The notes below the pieces were generated by a model, which saw only the letters and a list, made by a program, of their open reading frames with translations, made no database searches and was not told where the DNA came from. The position numbers were made by a program, and so were the translations under genes. Positions 8,340-18,444 of a stretch of DNA of 64,000 bases are shown here, one piece after another (positions within the stretch are counted from its first letter, which is position 1; every line of letters starts with the position of its first letter). Location of the stretch: positions 62,001 to 126,000 of the forward strand of contig CALUGP010000001.1 in assembly GCA_944320195.1 (NCBI GenBank). Reading direction: 5' to 3'. This stretch comes from an uncultured Prevotella sp. (lineage in GTDB: Bacteria; Bacteroidota; Bacteroidia; Bacteroidales; Bacteroidaceae).

Positions 8340-9176
8340 ATGAAACTTATAGCAGATAGTGGCAGCACGAAGACCGACTGGTGCGTGGTTGATGGCGGTG
8401 AGGTTGTTTTCCGTACTGTCGGGCAGGGCATAAATCCGTTACAGCAGGGCATTGACGCGATAGAAAATGTAATCAAGGCAGAGCTTGTAACGTTGTTTGG
8501 CGATGCTCGCAGCATTGCTGAAATAGAATTCTACGGAGCCGGATGCCGCGACGGGATGGTGCCGCGCATGGAGCGGTTGTTGCGCAAGCTGTTCGTCAAT
8601 GCCGTCAAGGTGGAGGTCTGCTCGGATGTCCTCGGTGCTGCCCGTGCGCTTTTCGGCGGTAGGGAAGGCATCGCCTGCATACTCGGCACAGGGGCTAACT
8701 CGTGTCTGTATGACGGCGAGAGGATAACGGCCAACGTGCCTCCGCTCGGCTATGTGCTCGGTGACGAGGGCAGCGGAGCGGTGCTCGGCAGGCTGTTCGT
8801 CAACGGTTTGTTCAAAGGCGGATTGCCAGAGTCGTTGCGTGACGAGTTCCTGGAGGATACAGGTCTTACGCTGGCCGAAATCATCCGCAAGGTTTATCGT
8901 GAGCCGTTGGCCAACCGCTTCCTTGCAGGCATGTCCGTATTTATTCATAATCATCTGGAAAACAATGAGCTGAGAGCTCTTGTTGTAGAAAATTTCAGAA
9001 ACTTCTTCAGACGTAATGTGGCCCTTTACGGACGTGTGGATTTGCCTGTAAGAGCCGTTGGAAGCATTGCTTTTTATTATGAAAGAGAGCTTCACGAGGC
9101 GGCCGAGACGGAAGGTTTCCGTGTGGATAAGGTCATAAAAAGTCCTATGGAAGGACTGGTAATGGTGAAAAGGTGA
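8340..9176 (+). CDS. BadF/BadG/BcrA/BcrD ATPase-family sugar kinase (GlcNAc kinase-like)
   Basis: This 278-residue actin-fold (ASKHA) ATPase belongs to the BadF/BadG group that includes N-acetylglucosamine kinases. The phosphate-1 loop is LIADSGSTKTDWCVV at the N-terminus, the phosphate-2/adenosine region is CILGTGANSCLYDG (about residues 115-128), and the conserved LGDEGSGAVLGR follows at about 139-150. The length is typical of Bacteroidetes homologues. It is cytoplasmic, and amino-sugar phosphorylation is the likely but unproven role. It is transcribed alone between two terminators. Confidence 0.85.
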   Translation: MKLIADSGSTKTDWCVVDGGEVVFRTVGQGINPLQQGIDAIENVIKAELVTLFGDARSIAEIEFYGAGCRDGMVPRMERLLRKLFVNAVKVEVCSDVLGAARALFGGREGIACILGTGANSCLYDGERITANVPPLGYVLGDEGSGAVLGRLFVNGLFKGGLPESLRDEFLEDTGLTLAEIIRKVYREPLANRFLAGMSVFIHNHLENNELRALVVENFRNFFRRNVALYGRVDLPVRAVGSIAFYYERELHEAAETEGFRVDKVIKSPMEGLVMVKR

Positions 9177-9238
9177 AAGTGTGAAAATGTGAAAAACAAG
9201 AAATAAAAGAGGAATACGCACACGATGGGTGTGTTTTA

Positions 9239-9310
9239 GACCGTCCAAACGACACGTTTGGGCCGTTGGAACGATGCGTTTAAGCCGTCCAAGCTATGGG
9301 CTTGGACGGC
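9239..9310. repeat. 22-bp-period array, CCGTCCAAACG variant, with terminator
   Basis: Units start at the CCG of 9241, 9263, 9285 and (inverted) 9307, all exactly 22 bases apart. The last two form a perfect 11-bp hairpin (9284-9294 with 9300-9310) followed by TCTTTTT, a good terminator for the kinase gene. A smaller stem, CACAC/GTGTG followed by TTTT, sits near 9221-9238. It is part of the 428-base gap 9177-9604. Confidence 0.75.
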
Positions 9311-9367
9311 TCTTTTTATGTGCTTTGTAACATGTTGTAAATCAACGTGTTGCATGGTGCGAGGTGA

Positions 9368-9464
9368 AAGGCCGTCTTTGACGTTGTAAAAGGCGGCAAA
9401 TGGCAAGGTCAAAGGCCGCCTTTTGCAGGCCCAAAAGCCGTATTTTACAACACAGTTTGCCGCT
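9368..9464. repeat. 22-bp-period array, locus 2
   Basis: Core-like units (AAGGCCGTC, AAGGCGGCA, AAGGCCGCC, AAAGCCGTA and a degenerate TTTGCCGCT) start at 9368, 9390, 9412, 9434 and 9456, a constant 22-base step. It is intergenic, between the kinase gene and nuoA. Confidence 0.75.
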
Positions 9465-9555
9465 TTCTGTACAACAGTCAAGATTCTTTACATAATAATT
9501 GGATTTTCATTAAAATAAAATATGGGTTTTTATTAAAACTTTGCGAAATAAATTG

Positions 9556-9563
9556 TACCTTTG
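9556..9563 (+). promoter_or_regulatory. -7 box of the nuo operon
   Basis: TACCTTTG matches TAnnTTTG 42 bases before nuoA, in a strongly AT-rich stretch. No convincing -33 box is seen. It is the only likely promoter for the ten genes that follow. Confidence 0.55.
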
Positions 9564-9604
9564 CACAAGTTTAGTAGTGCTACGTTTTATTAAATAAAAT
9601 ATAT

Positions 9605-9955
9605 ATGTATTTTATCTTGTTAATTACCGTTTTGATAACGGCTGTTTTCTTGGTCGTGGCTGCTTTTGTCATAGCTAAGTTAATGGGTCCGCGTACTTAT
9701 AACAAGGTGAAGGGAGAGCCGTTCGAGTGTGGTATACCGACGCACGGTTCTTCATGGATACCTGTGCACGTGGGCTATTATCTGTTCGCCATCCTTTTCC
9801 TCGTGTTCGACGTGGAGACGGTGTTCCTCTATCCGTGGGCCGTCGTTGTTAAGGAGTTCGGCGTCATGGCAATGGTCAGCATCGCGTTCTTTTTGTTAGT
9901 CTTAGTATTTGGCCTGGCTTACGCTTGGCGGAAAGGAGCACTGGAATGGAAGTAA
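9605..9955 (+). CDS. nuoA: NADH-quinone oxidoreductase subunit A
   Basis: This 116-residue inner-membrane subunit of complex I has three transmembrane segments. The signature GEPFECGIP (about residues 38-46) lies in the loop after TM1. The conserved acidic segment [15 protein letters not shown] (about 66-80) starts TM2. The length is normal. It heads the nuo operon and overlaps nuoB by 10 bases, so the two are translationally coupled. NuoA sits at the junction of the membrane and peripheral arms near the quinone site. Confidence 0.95.
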   Translation: MYFILLITVLITAVFLVVAAFVIAKLMGPRTYNKVKGEPFECGIPTHGSSWIPVHVGYYLFAILFLVFDVETVFLYPWAVVVKEFGVMAMVSIAFFLLVLVFGLAYAWRKGALEWK

Positions 9956-10599
9956 GAAAACCCGTCATCAAGAGTATTCCTTATTCGGAATTCAAAGACA
10001 ATGAGTCTCTCGAGAAGATTGTAGACGAGCTTCACGAGGGTGGTGTAAATGTAGTGGTAGGTTCTCTCGACAGCATGATAAACTGGGGACGGAGCAACTC
10101 GTTGTGGTCGTTGACTTTCGCTACGAGCTGCTGCGGCATCGAGTTTATGGCCGTAGGCTGTGCGCGTTACGACTTCGCGCGCTTTGGTTTCGAGGTAACG
10201 CGTAACTCCCCACGCCAGGCAGACTTGATAATGTGCGCCGGCACGATTACCCACAAGATGGCTCCCGCCTTCAGGCGTCTTTACGACCAGATGGCCGAGC
10301 CGAAGTACGTGGTGGCCGTGGGCGGCTGCGCCATTTCCGGCGGCCCGTTCAAGAGCAGCTACCATGTGGTTAAGGGAATCGGCGAGATTGTGCCTGTGGA
10401 TGTGTACATCCCGGGATGCCCTCCGCGCCCCGAGGCCATACTTTACGGCATGATGCAGTTGCAGAGAAAAGTGAAGGTGGAGAAGTTTTTCGGCGGCGTG
10501 AACCATAAGGAGAAGAAACCCATCATAGTAGACAACGATAATGCTGACAAGGGATGCTTGGCGCGTCTTCGTGAAACATTAAATAAAGTGACGCGATGA
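9946..10599 (+). CDS. nuoB: NADH-quinone oxidoreductase subunit B
   Basis: This 217-residue peripheral-arm subunit carries the terminal N2 [4Fe-4S] cluster next to the quinone site. Ligand-bearing motifs are [12 protein letters not shown] with tandem Cys, then [10 protein letters not shown] and [13 protein letters not shown]. The ATG at 9946 ([10 protein letters not shown]) was chosen over an in-frame upstream ATG at 9925 because GGAAAGGAG lies just before it. The start overlaps the end of nuoA. The stop overlaps the nuoCD start (ATGA), indicating tight coupling. Confidence 0.95.
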   Translation: MEVRKPVIKSIPYSEFKDNESLEKIVDELHEGGVNVVVGSLDSMINWGRSNSLWSLTFATSCCGIEFMAVGCARYDFARFGFEVTRNSPRQADLIMCAGTITHKMAPAFRRLYDQMAEPKYVVAVGGCAISGGPFKSSYHVVKGIGEIVPVDVYIPGCPPRPEAILYGMMQLQRKVKVEKFFGGVNHKEKKPIIVDNDNADKGCLARLRETLNKVTR

Positions 10600-12164
10600 A
10601 ACTAGAACACAAAATATTCGAGTTGAACAGCTTTGCCGCCGAAATGGCGAAGCTCAAGAATGAGAAGCATTTTGACTTCCTCGTTACTATTGTAGGTGAG
10701 GACTTCGGAGAAGATGGCCTGGGTGCCGTGTACATACTTGAAAACACCAAGACGCATGAGCGCATGAGCGTGAAGGCCGTGAACGCCGACCGCGACAACG
10801 CCTACATACCTACAGTGAGCGACCTTTGGAAAGGCGCCGAGATGCTGGAGCGTGAGGTGTATGACTTCTACGGCATCAAGTTCCTTGGCAACAAGGACAT
10901 GCGCCGCTTGTATCTCCGTTCAGACTTTAAGGGCTATCCGTTCAGGAAGGACTACGACATGAGTCCCGAGAACAACCAGTACACACTCGAGGATGACCCC
11001 GAGCCTGACTATACCGTTGAGTACAACCTCAACGAGGACGGCCAGCTCGTAGCCACACAGCACAAGCTCTTCACCGACGACGATTACGTGATCAACATCG
11101 GTCCGCAGCACCCGGCCACCCACGGTGTGCTCCGTCTGCAGACAATCCTTGACGGCGAATATGTGCGCAAGATATATCCGCATTGCGGATACATACACCG
11201 CGGCATCGAGAAGATGTGCGAGAGCTACACCTATCCGCAGACATTGGCCCTGACAGACCGTCTTGACTATCTCTCGGCCATGATGAACCGCCACGCTCTC
11301 GTGTCGGTGATCGAGGAAGGCATGGGCATAGAACTGTCTGACCGCATCAAGTACATCCGCACAATCATGGACGAGCTTCAGCGTCTCGACTCACACATGC
11401 TTTACTTCGGATGCTGCGCCCAGGACCTTGGAGCGCTGACGGCCTTCATCTACGGCATGCGCGACCGTGAGCAGGTGCTCAACGTAATGGAGGAGACAAC
11501 CGGCGGACGTCTTATCCAGAACTATTATAGAATAGGTGGCTGCCAGGCCGACATAGATCCGAATTTCGTTAAGAACGTCAAGAAGCTTTGCGAATATGTG
11601 AAGCCCATGTTCAAGGAGTATGACGACATATTCACAGGCAACGTAATCCTGCAAAACCGCTTCAAGGGTGTAGGCGTGCTGTCAAGAGAGGATGCTATAT
11701 CCTACGGTTGTACCGGTGGCACGGGACGTGCTTGCGGCTGGCACAACGATGTCAGGAAGAATCATCCTTACGACTTGTACGGCAAGGTGGACTTCGATGA
11801 GATTACTTACACTAACGGCGACTGCTTCGACCGCTATAAAGTACGTCTCGACGAGATGCGCCAGAGCGTCCGCATACTCGAGCAGCTTATCGACAACATT
11901 CCCGAAGGCGAGTTCTACATCAAGCAGAAGCCTATCATCAAGGTTCCCGAGGGAACATGGTACACAAGTTGTGAGGGCAGCCGTGGCGAAATAGGCGTTT
12001 ACCTGAGAAGCGACGGCGGCAAGAATCCTTGCCGGCTGAAGTTCCGCCCCATGGGTCTGCCTCTCGTATCGGCCATGGACACTATCTGCCGCGGCGAGAA
12101 GATAGCCGACCTTATCTCAATCGGAGCCACCCTCGATTATGTGATTCCTGATATTGACAGATAA
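10596..12164 (+). CDS. nuoCD: Fused NADH-quinone oxidoreductase subunit C/D
   Basis: This 522-residue fusion has an N-terminal NuoC-like domain (about residues 1-125, with the motif [11 protein letters not shown] near 86-96) and a C-terminal NuoD 49-kDa domain (from about 163, [16 protein letters not shown]). The quinone-site region contains [12 protein letters not shown] (about 190-201) and the protein ends near [10 protein letters not shown]. NuoCD forms part of the quinone-reducing module. The fusion is common in Bacteroidetes and enterics. In this operon it is followed directly by nuoH, with no nuoE, nuoF or nuoG between them, so the NADH-oxidising module is absent here. Confidence 0.95.
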   Translation: MKLEHKIFELNSFAAEMAKLKNEKHFDFLVTIVGEDFGEDGLGAVYILENTKTHERMSVKAVNADRDNAYIPTVSDLWKGAEMLEREVYDFYGIKFLGNKDMRRLYLRSDFKGYPFRKDYDMSPENNQYTLEDDPEPDYTVEYNLNEDGQLVATQHKLFTDDDYVINIGPQHPATHGVLRLQTILDGEYVRKIYPHCGYIHRGIEKMCESYTYPQTLALTDRLDYLSAMMNRHALVSVIEEGMGIELSDRIKYIRTIMDELQRLDSHMLYFGCCAQDLGALTAFIYGMRDREQVLNVMEETTGGRLIQNYYRIGGCQADIDPNFVKNVKKLCEYVKPMFKEYDDIFTGNVILQNRFKGVGVLSREDAISYGCTGGTGRACGWHNDVRKNHPYDLYGKVDFDEITYTNGDCFDRYKVRLDEMRQSVRILEQLIDNIPEGEFYIKQKPIIKVPEGTWYTSCEGSRGEIGVYLRSDGGKNPCRLKFRPMGLPLVSAMDTICRGEKIADLISIGATLDYVIPDIDR

Positions 12165-12280
12165 TAAAAAGGTGAGAAAGTGAGAAGGTGAGAAGGTGAG
12201 AAACGGCATGGCGTTTGTCTTTATCCCCTTATTCCTTAACTCCTTTACTCCTCCATTAATAACTTAAACTTTAAAGAAAA
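12165..12280 (+). repeat. Operon-internal spacer with GTGAGAAG repeats
   Basis: The nuoCD-nuoH gap has about four tandem GTGAGAAG-like copies (12171-12204). They are followed by CGGCATGGCGTTTGTCTTT (12204-12222) and then the pyrimidine block ending in ACTCCTTTACTCCTCC near 12254. The middle 19 bases recur with one change at 18358-18376, in the nuoM-nuoN gap. The two sides are partly complementary. Confidence 0.5.
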
Positions 12281-13363
12281 GTGTTCGATTTTAGTATTGT
12301 AACGACATGGTTTGACAGCCTGCTCAGGGACACCCTCGGGTTGGGCAATTTCTTGTCAATCCTTATCGAGTGCGTCATTGTCGGGCTGCTCATATTGATA
12401 GCTTATGCCTTGCTGGCAATCGTGCTCATATATATGGAACGTAAGGTCTGCGCTTTCTTCCAGTGCCGTCTTGGCCCGATGCGTGTCGGCAAATGGGGTA
12501 TCTTCCAGGTGTTCGCCGATGTGCTGAAGATGCTTATCAAGGAGATTTTCCCCGTAGACAAGGCAGACAAGCTTCTTTATGTCATCGCTCCTTTCCTTGT
12601 TATAATAGGCAGTGTGGGCGCCTTCGCTTTCATGCCTTGGAACAAGGGCGCGGGCATCCTCGACTTCAATGTGGGCGTATTCCTGCTTACGGCGATATCA
12701 AGCATTGGCGTTGTCGGCATATTCCTTGCCGGATGGAGTTCTAACAACAAGTATTCTGTTGTATCGGCAATGCGTGGCGCCGTACAGATGATTTCTTACG
12801 AAATGTCCCTTTGCCTTTGCCTTATAACGGCTGTGGCTTTGACCGGCACGATGAGTCTCTCTGGTATCGTGGAGTCGCAGAATGACGGTTGGCTGATTTT
12901 CAAGGGACATATTCCTGCGATCATAGCTTTCTTGGTGTTCCTCGTTGCTGGTAACGCCGAGGCGAACCGTGGCCCGTTCGACCTGGCCGAGGCAGAGAGC
13001 GAGCTTACAGCGGGTTATCACACGGAGTATTCAGGTATGGGCTTCGGCTTCTTCTATTTGGCTGAATACCTTAACCTGTTCATTATCGCAGGTGTCGCTT
13101 CTACGGTGTTCCTTGGCGGATGGATGCCACTTCACATTGCGGGTCTCGACGGATTCAATGCCGTGATGGATTATATCCCAGGCATTGTGTGGTTCCTGGT
13201 AAAGACATTCTTCCTTATTTGGATATTGCTTTGGATTAAGTGGACATATCCTCGTTTGCGTATCGACCAGATACTTAAGCTTGAGTGGAAGTATCTCATG
13301 CCGCTGAGCCTGCTCAATTTGGTGATAATGACGATTGTCGTAGCTCTGGGCTGGCATTTCTAA
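12281..13363 (+). CDS. nuoH: NADH-quinone oxidoreductase subunit H
   Basis: This 360-residue membrane subunit has about eight to nine hydrophobic segments and forms the quinone channel with NuoB and NuoD. Family signatures are [20 protein letters not shown] (about residues 50-69) and the acidic cytoplasmic loop [20 protein letters not shown] (about 230-249). The chosen start is a GTG at 12281, preceded by AAAGAAAA and matching the usual N-terminal length. It follows a 116-base spacer after nuoCD. Confidence 0.95.
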   Translation: MFDFSIVTTWFDSLLRDTLGLGNFLSILIECVIVGLLILIAYALLAIVLIYMERKVCAFFQCRLGPMRVGKWGIFQVFADVLKMLIKEIFPVDKADKLLYVIAPFLVIIGSVGAFAFMPWNKGAGILDFNVGVFLLTAISSIGVVGIFLAGWSSNNKYSVVSAMRGAVQMISYEMSLCLCLITAVALTGTMSLSGIVESQNDGWLIFKGHIPAIIAFLVFLVAGNAEANRGPFDLAEAESELTAGYHTEYSGMGFGFFYLAEYLNLFIIAGVASTVFLGGWMPLHIAGLDGFNAVMDYIPGIVWFLVKTFFLIWILLWIKWTYPRLRIDQILKLEWKYLMPLSLLNLVIMTIVVALGWHF

Positions 13364-13405
13364 TGAGATAAAATGTTATTTTACGATTTGAAGACATTTA
13401 ATTAA

Positions 13406-13936
13406 ATGGAAGAGAATAAGAATTCATATTTTGGCGGAATAAGGGATGGACTGAGGTCTTTAGCTACAGGACTTGGCGTCACTTTCCGTGAATATCTCAC
13501 GAAGAAAGTCACCGAGCAGTATCCGGAGAACAGGAAGACCACCCTGCATGTATCGCCACGCCACCGCGGCCGCCTCATCATGCCGCAGGATGAAGAAGGC
13601 AACAACAAGTGCATTGCCTGCAAGCTTTGCGAGATGGCTTGTCCTAACGGCACGATAAAGGTTGTTCAGAAAATGGTGGAGACAGAGGACGGCAAGAAAA
13701 AGCGTGTACTTGACGATTATATTTATGATCTTGGAGAGTGCATGTTTTGTGAACTGTGCGTAAATGCGTGTCCCCATGATGCAATCAAATTTGTAAACGA
13801 TTTTGAGAATGCCACATTCAGCCGTGGCAGCCTTGTCCAGCACCTTAACAAGGAGAAGTTTGAGACGCCGCTGCCTGATCTTACTGACGGTGGCGCTCCC
13901 CTTGAGATCGGTAAGTTCAATACAGGTATAAAGTAA
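13406..13936 (+). CDS. nuoI: NADH-quinone oxidoreductase subunit I
   Basis: This 176-residue 8Fe ferredoxin-like subunit carries the N6a and N6b clusters. Cluster motifs are CIACKLCEMACP (Cys69, 72, 75, 79) and CMFCELCVNACP (Cys112, 115, 118, 122), each contributing its last Cys to the other cluster. The N-terminal helix region GLGVTFREYL matches NuoI. With NuoEFG missing, this subunit is the likely entry point for electrons from a soluble donor such as ferredoxin or flavodoxin (inference). Confidence 0.95.
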   Translation: MEENKNSYFGGIRDGLRSLATGLGVTFREYLTKKVTEQYPENRKTTLHVSPRHRGRLIMPQDEEGNNKCIACKLCEMACPNGTIKVVQKMVETEDGKKKRVLDDYIYDLGECMFCELCVNACPHDAIKFVNDFENATFSRGSLVQHLNKEKFETPLPDLTDGGAPLEIGKFNTGIK

Positions 13937-13951
13937 AAGGAGAACGTGAAT

Positions 13952-14464
13952 ATGGCTAATATGGTAATGTTTTTAATTCTTGCTGTCGTCATACTCGGCT
14001 CTGCCGTTGTTTGTGTTATGACCAAGCGGATTATGAGAGCGGCCACTTTCCTGTTGTTCGTTCTCTTGGGTGTTGCTGGCCTGTACTTCTTGCTTGACTA
14101 TACTTTCTTGGGCGCAGCCCAGATAAGCGTTTATGCAGGAGGTATAACCATGATTTACATCTTTGCCATTCAACTGGTAAGCAAGCGGACGCTGCAAGGT
14201 TTGGTGGAGCGTTTCAAGGGAAGCCGTGTGGCTTTTGGCGCTTTGATGACCATTGTCGGACTTGTTACGGTTGTGGCAGTCTTTTTTAAGAATAAGTTTA
14301 TCGACATGTCAATGCAGATGGCAGATGCAGAAGTTCCGATGAACGTTATAGGCAAGACGCTTATGGGTTCTGAGAAATATCAGTATGTTTTGCCGTTCGA
14401 ATTCATTTCTGTGTTCTTGTTGGCATGCATCATCGGTGGAATTGTAATATCTAGAAAGGAGTAA
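13952..14464 (+). CDS. nuoJ: NADH-quinone oxidoreductase subunit J
   Basis: This membrane subunit of about 170 residues has five hydrophobic segments. It carries the family segment AAQISVYAGGITMIYIFA (about residues 52-69), around the pi-bulge helix of TM3. The ATG at 13952 was preferred to an in-frame GTG at 13946 because AAAGGAGA at 13936-13943 is spaced properly only for the former. It is followed closely by nuoK. Confidence 0.92.
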   Translation: MANMVMFLILAVVILGSAVVCVMTKRIMRAATFLLFVLLGVAGLYFLLDYTFLGAAQISVYAGGITMIYIFAIQLVSKRTLQGLVERFKGSRVAFGALMTIVGLVTVVAVFFKNKFIDMSMQMADAEVPMNVIGKTLMGSEKYQYVLPFEFISVFLLACIIGGIVISRKE

Positions 14465-14470
14465 TGCAGT

Positions 14471-14779
14471 ATGGTACCAGTTGAATATTTCTTTGTGCTT
14501 TCAGCACTGTTGTTTTTCATTGGCGTGTTCGGTTTCGTCACAAGGCGTAACCTGATAGCCATGCTGATCTCCGTTGAGCTTATACTCAACTCAGTTGATA
14601 TCAACTTTGCCGCTTTCAACCGTTTGTTGTTTCCCGGTCAGTTGGAAGGTTTCTTCTTCACATTGTTCAGCATTGGAGTGAGCGCGGCTGAGACAGCAGT
14701 TGCTATTGCTATAATAATTAATGTTTACCGTAATTTCCATAGCGACCAGGTGAACTGTATTGAAAACATGAAAAATTAA
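14471..14779 (+). CDS. nuoK: NADH-quinone oxidoreductase subunit K
   Basis: This 102-residue subunit has three transmembrane helices. It has the conserved membrane Glu in NLIAMLISVELILNSVDINF (about residues 26-45) and a second Glu in SAAETAVAIAI (about 73-83), both part of the proton path. The ATG at 14471 follows AAAGGAG. The length is standard. It sits 6 bases after nuoJ and 6 bases before nuoL. Confidence 0.95.
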   Translation: MVPVEYFFVLSALLFFIGVFGFVTRRNLIAMLISVELILNSVDINFAAFNRLLFPGQLEGFFFTLFSIGVSAAETAVAIAIIINVYRNFHSDQVNCIENMKN

Positions 14780-14785
14780 TGTGTT

Positions 14786-16765
14786 ATGGATTATAGTTTT
14801 GTATTTTTGATACTATTGTTGCCTGCTCTCGCGTTTGTGTTGCTCGGACTGGCGGGAATGAAGATGTCCCATAAGGTTGCCGGGGTGATAGGTACGTGTT
14901 CGCTGGCAATAGTTACAGTGCTGTGCTATTATACGGCATTTGAATATTTCCTTGTGCAGGGTAGGGATGCGGCTACAGGTCTTTATCCTACTGTTACAGT
15001 GTTTGACATAACTTGGCTGAAGTTTTCCGAGCTTCTTACATTTAACATAGGCTTCCGTATAACGCCAATTTCGGCAATGATGCTTATCGTCATTTCTACG
15101 GTAAGTTTTATGGTGCACATCTATTCGTTTGGGTATATGCACGGTGAGAAGGGTTTTCAGCGTTACTATGCTTTCTTGAGTCTCTTCACAATGTCGATGC
15201 TCGGTCTTGTTGTTGCGACTAACATTTTCCAGATGTACCTTTTCTGGGAGCTTGTGGGTGTCAGCTCTTATTTGCTTATCGGATTCTATTATCCGTTGCA
15301 TGCGGCTGTCGCGGCTTCAAAGAAAGCTTTTATAGTAACCCGATTTGCCGATATGTTCTTCCTCATAGGTATTTTGATTTACAGTTTCTATGTAGGAACT
15401 TTCAATTATGATCTTACGGCAATGGCACCCGCACAGATGAGCGCGCTTCATGAGTCTGGTTGGATAATGCCTACGGCTTTGTTCCTTATGTTCATCGGTG
15501 GTGCGGGCAAGAGTGCGATGTTTCCGTTGCACATATGGTTGCCAGATGCAATGGAAGGCCCGACTCCTGTCAGCGCGTTGATTCACGCGGCTACGATGGT
15601 TGTTGCAGGTGTATATCTTGTGGCAAGCCTGTTCCCGTTGTTTGTCGAGTTCGCTCCTGAGGCGTTGCATTGGGTGGCATATATTGCTGCATTCACGGCG
15701 TTTTATGCTGCGGCTGTTGCTTGCTGCCAGAGTGATATCAAGCGCGTGCTTGCATTCTCGACGATTTCTCAGATTGGTTTTATGCTTGTCGCTCTCGGCG
15801 TATGCATGCCTGATCCCGAACTCGGCAAGGTTGCAATGACAGAGGAATATGCGGATGTCAACGGTCTTGGCTATATGGCCGGAATGTACCATTTGTTTAC
15901 TCATGCAATGTTCAAGGCTTGCTTGTTCCTTGGTGCGGGATGTATAATCCATGCTGTTCATTCAAACGAGAAGATGTACATGGGCGGCCTGCGCAAGTAC
16001 ATGCCTGTAACACATTGGACATTCCTTATTTCATGCCTTGCAATTGCCGGCATTCCATTCTTCTCGGGCTTCTGCTCAAAGGACGAGATTCTGGTTGCAT
16101 GCTATAACTTCTCTCCTGTGATGGGCGTTATAATGAGTGGCATCGCCGCGATGACGGCATTCTACATGTTCCGTCTTTACTATTCAATATTCTGGGGAAA
16201 GAGCTACTACGAGACACACAAGACGGAAGGTGCGCATCAGCCTCACGAGGCACCGTCTACAATGACGATTCCTTTGATTGTCCTGTCTGCGATAACTTTG
16301 CTCGTCGGAGTGTTCGGAACGCTGCATGTGTTCGAGTTTGGCGAGTTCGTTTCTGCTAATGGTATCGGTTTCGGTACTCATACAAACTGGGCTGTTGCCG
16401 GGGCAAGTACAGTTCTTGCGCTTTGCGGCATAGGTCTCGCTACCTTTATGTATAAGGGCGAAGAAACTCCTGTTGCTGACATGTTGGCAAAGAAGTTCCC
16501 ACGCCTGCACCAGGCAGCTTACCGCCGTTTCTATCTTGATGAGGTTTGGATGTTCGTAACCCATAAGATTATTTTCCGTTGCGTGAGCCGTCCAATCGCC
16601 TGGTTTGACCGTCATGTTGTTGACGGGGCTATGAACTTCATGGCATGGGGAGCCAACGAGGCAGGTGAGAGCATCCGCGGATGGCAGAGTGGCGACGTGC
16701 GCCAGTATGCGGTATGGTTCCTTACAGGAGCTGTTGCGTTAGTCTTGTTATGTATTTGTCTATAA
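14786..16765 (+). CDS. nuoL: NADH-quinone oxidoreductase subunit L
   Basis: This 659-residue antiporter-like proton-pumping subunit is at the distal end of the membrane arm, with about 16 membrane segments. Conserved motifs include LFWELVGVSSYLLIGFYY (about residues 152-169), the Lys-bearing GGAGKSAMFPLHIWLPDAM (about 238-256) and GPTPVSALIHAATMVVAGVY (258-277), typical of the Mrp/NuoL family. The long C-terminal region fits the lateral helix. It is in the middle of the nuo operon. Confidence 0.95.
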   Translation: MDYSFVFLILLLPALAFVLLGLAGMKMSHKVAGVIGTCSLAIVTVLCYYTAFEYFLVQGRDAATGLYPTVTVFDITWLKFSELLTFNIGFRITPISAMMLIVISTVSFMVHIYSFGYMHGEKGFQRYYAFLSLFTMSMLGLVVATNIFQMYLFWELVGVSSYLLIGFYYPLHAAVAASKKAFIVTRFADMFFLIGILIYSFYVGTFNYDLTAMAPAQMSALHESGWIMPTALFLMFIGGAGKSAMFPLHIWLPDAMEGPTPVSALIHAATMVVAGVYLVASLFPLFVEFAPEALHWVAYIAAFTAFYAAAVACCQSDIKRVLAFSTISQIGFMLVALGVCMPDPELGKVAMTEEYADVNGLGYMAGMYHLFTHAMFKACLFLGAGCIIHAVHSNEKMYMGGLRKYMPVTHWTFLISCLAIAGIPFFSGFCSKDEILVACYNFSPVMGVIMSGIAAMTAFYMFRLYYSIFWGKSYYETHKTEGAHQPHEAPSTMTIPLIVLSAITLLVGVFGTLHVFEFGEFVSANGIGFGTHTNWAVAGASTVLALCGIGLATFMYKGEETPVADMLAKKFPRLHQAAYRRFYLDEVWMFVTHKIIFRCVSRPIAWFDRHVVDGAMNFMAWGANEAGESIRGWQSGDVRQYAVWFLTGAVALVLLCICL

Positions 16766-16780
16766 AAGAAAACCGGTAAA

Positions 16781-18286
16781 ATGAGTATATTAAGTTTATT
16801 CGTAGTAATTCCCGCGCTGATGTTGCTTGGCCTTTGGCTGGCAAAGAATCTAAACCAGGTGCGCGGTGTCATGGTGGTCGGAGCGTCTTGTTTGCTGCTC
16901 TTGTCCATTTGGTTGACTGTTGCATTCATACAGATGCGTGCCGGAGGCAATACCGACGAGATGTTGTTTACATACAGCATCCCTTGGTTCAAGCCATTGA
17001 ACATTGCCTATTCTGTAGGAGTTGATGGAATTTCAGTTGTAATGTTGCTTTTGTCAAGCATCATTGTGTTTACCGGTACGTTCGCCTCATGGCAGCTTAA
17101 GCCGCTCACAAAGGAGTATTTCCTTTGGTTCACTCTTTTGAGCACTGGTGTGTACGGTTTCTTCATCACAACCGACATGTTCACCATGTTCATGTTCTAT
17201 GAGGTTGCACTTATCCCGATGTATCTTCTTATCGGAGTCTGGGGCAGCGGCCACAAGGAGTATTCGGCAATGAAACTTACGTTGATGTTGATGGGCGGTT
17301 CGGCTCTGCTCATCCTTGGTATTCTTGGCATATATTTCGGAAGCGGTGCTACGACAATGAATGTGCTTGAGATTGCCCAGATGCACAACATTCCGGTTGC
17401 TCTCCAGAAGGTGTTCTTCCCGTTTGTGTTCATTGGTTTCGGTGTGCTTGGAGCATTGTTCCCGTTCCATACGTGGAGTCCGGACGGTCATGCTTCGGCG
17501 CCTACGGCCGTGTCAATGCTCCATGCCGGCGTGTTGATGAAGCTTGGAGGTTACGGATGTTTCCGCATTGCAATGTTTCTTTTGCCCGAAGCCGCCCATG
17601 ACTTGGCTTGGATATTCCTCATCCTTACGACCATCTCGGTTGTCTACGGGGCGTTGTCGGCATGCGTTCAGACCGACCTGAAGTATATCAATGCATATTC
17701 ATCCGTGTCTCACTGCGGTCTCGTGCTTTTTGCCTTGCTCATGATGACAAAGACATCTTGCACCGGCGCAATCCTCCAGATGCTTTCGCACGGACTGATG
17801 ACGGCCCTGTTCTTCGCCCTTATCGGTATGATATACGGCCGTACGCATACTCGCGACGTGCGTCAGCTTGGCGGACTGATGAAGATCATGCCGTTCCTCA
17901 GCGTCGGCTATGTCGTTGCCGGTTTGGCCAATCTCGGTTTGCCGGGCTTTTCAGGCTTCGTAGCTGAAATGACTATCTTTGTCGGCTCGTTTGCCAATAA
18001 TGATGTGTTCCACCGCACGGCTACAATCATTGCTTGTACGAGCATCGTCGTAACGGCGGTCTACATTCTGCGAGTTGTCGGCAAGATACTTTACGGCAAG
18101 GTTGCCGATCCGCATTATGAGACGCTGACCGACGCAACGTGGGATGAGCGTGTGGCTGTTTGCTGCCTTATCTTCTGTGTGGCAGGTCTTGGTATCGCTC
18201 CGCTTTGGGCGAGCGAAGTCATTGACAATGCCTTGGTTCCAATTCTTGACCACATCAATAATGTTTCAGCTATTGCGGCAATATGA
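16781..18286 (+). CDS. nuoM: NADH-quinone oxidoreductase subunit M
   Basis: This 501-residue antiporter-like subunit has about 14 membrane segments. The conserved Glu is in FMFYEVALIPMYLLIGVWG (about residues 138-156). FPFHTWSPDGHASAPTAVS (about 227-245) and HAGVLMKLGGYG (about 248-259) are the family's proton-path motifs. The start at 16781 follows nuoL by 15 bases. It is the last gene before the second operon-internal spacer. Confidence 0.95.
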   Translation: MSILSLFVVIPALMLLGLWLAKNLNQVRGVMVVGASCLLLLSIWLTVAFIQMRAGGNTDEMLFTYSIPWFKPLNIAYSVGVDGISVVMLLLSSIIVFTGTFASWQLKPLTKEYFLWFTLLSTGVYGFFITTDMFTMFMFYEVALIPMYLLIGVWGSGHKEYSAMKLTLMLMGGSALLILGILGIYFGSGATTMNVLEIAQMHNIPVALQKVFFPFVFIGFGVLGALFPFHTWSPDGHASAPTAVSMLHAGVLMKLGGYGCFRIAMFLLPEAAHDLAWIFLILTTISVVYGALSACVQTDLKYINAYSSVSHCGLVLFALLMMTKTSCTGAILQMLSHGLMTALFFALIGMIYGRTHTRDVRQLGGLMKIMPFLSVGYVVAGLANLGLPGFSGFVAEMTIFVGSFANNDVFHRTATIIACTSIVVTAVYILRVVGKILYGKVADPHYETLTDATWDERVAVCCLIFCVAGLGIAPLWASEVIDNALVPILDHINNVSAIAAI

Positions 18287-18444
18287 TAATCGGGGAATTC
18301 AAAGAATTTAGGGAGGTTATGGAGTTTAAAGCCTATACCATTGCCGGGTTTGCAAACCGGCATGGCATTTGTCTTTGACTTCAGCGCTAGCACAGCGAGC
18401 GGCAACTCCTTTGACTTCTTTTACTCCTTTAAAATCTTAGAACA
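18287..18444 (+). repeat. Operon-internal spacer between nuoM and nuoN
   Basis: The purine-rich left part (GGGAGGTTATGGAG) is followed by an interrupted palindrome around TTTGCAAA (18343-18361). Then come CGGCATGGCATTTGTCTTT (18358-18376) and CTCCTTTGACTTCTTTTACTC (about 18407-18427). It shares the central 19-mer and right flank with 12165-12280, so the two gaps of one operon hold related elements. Confidence 0.5.
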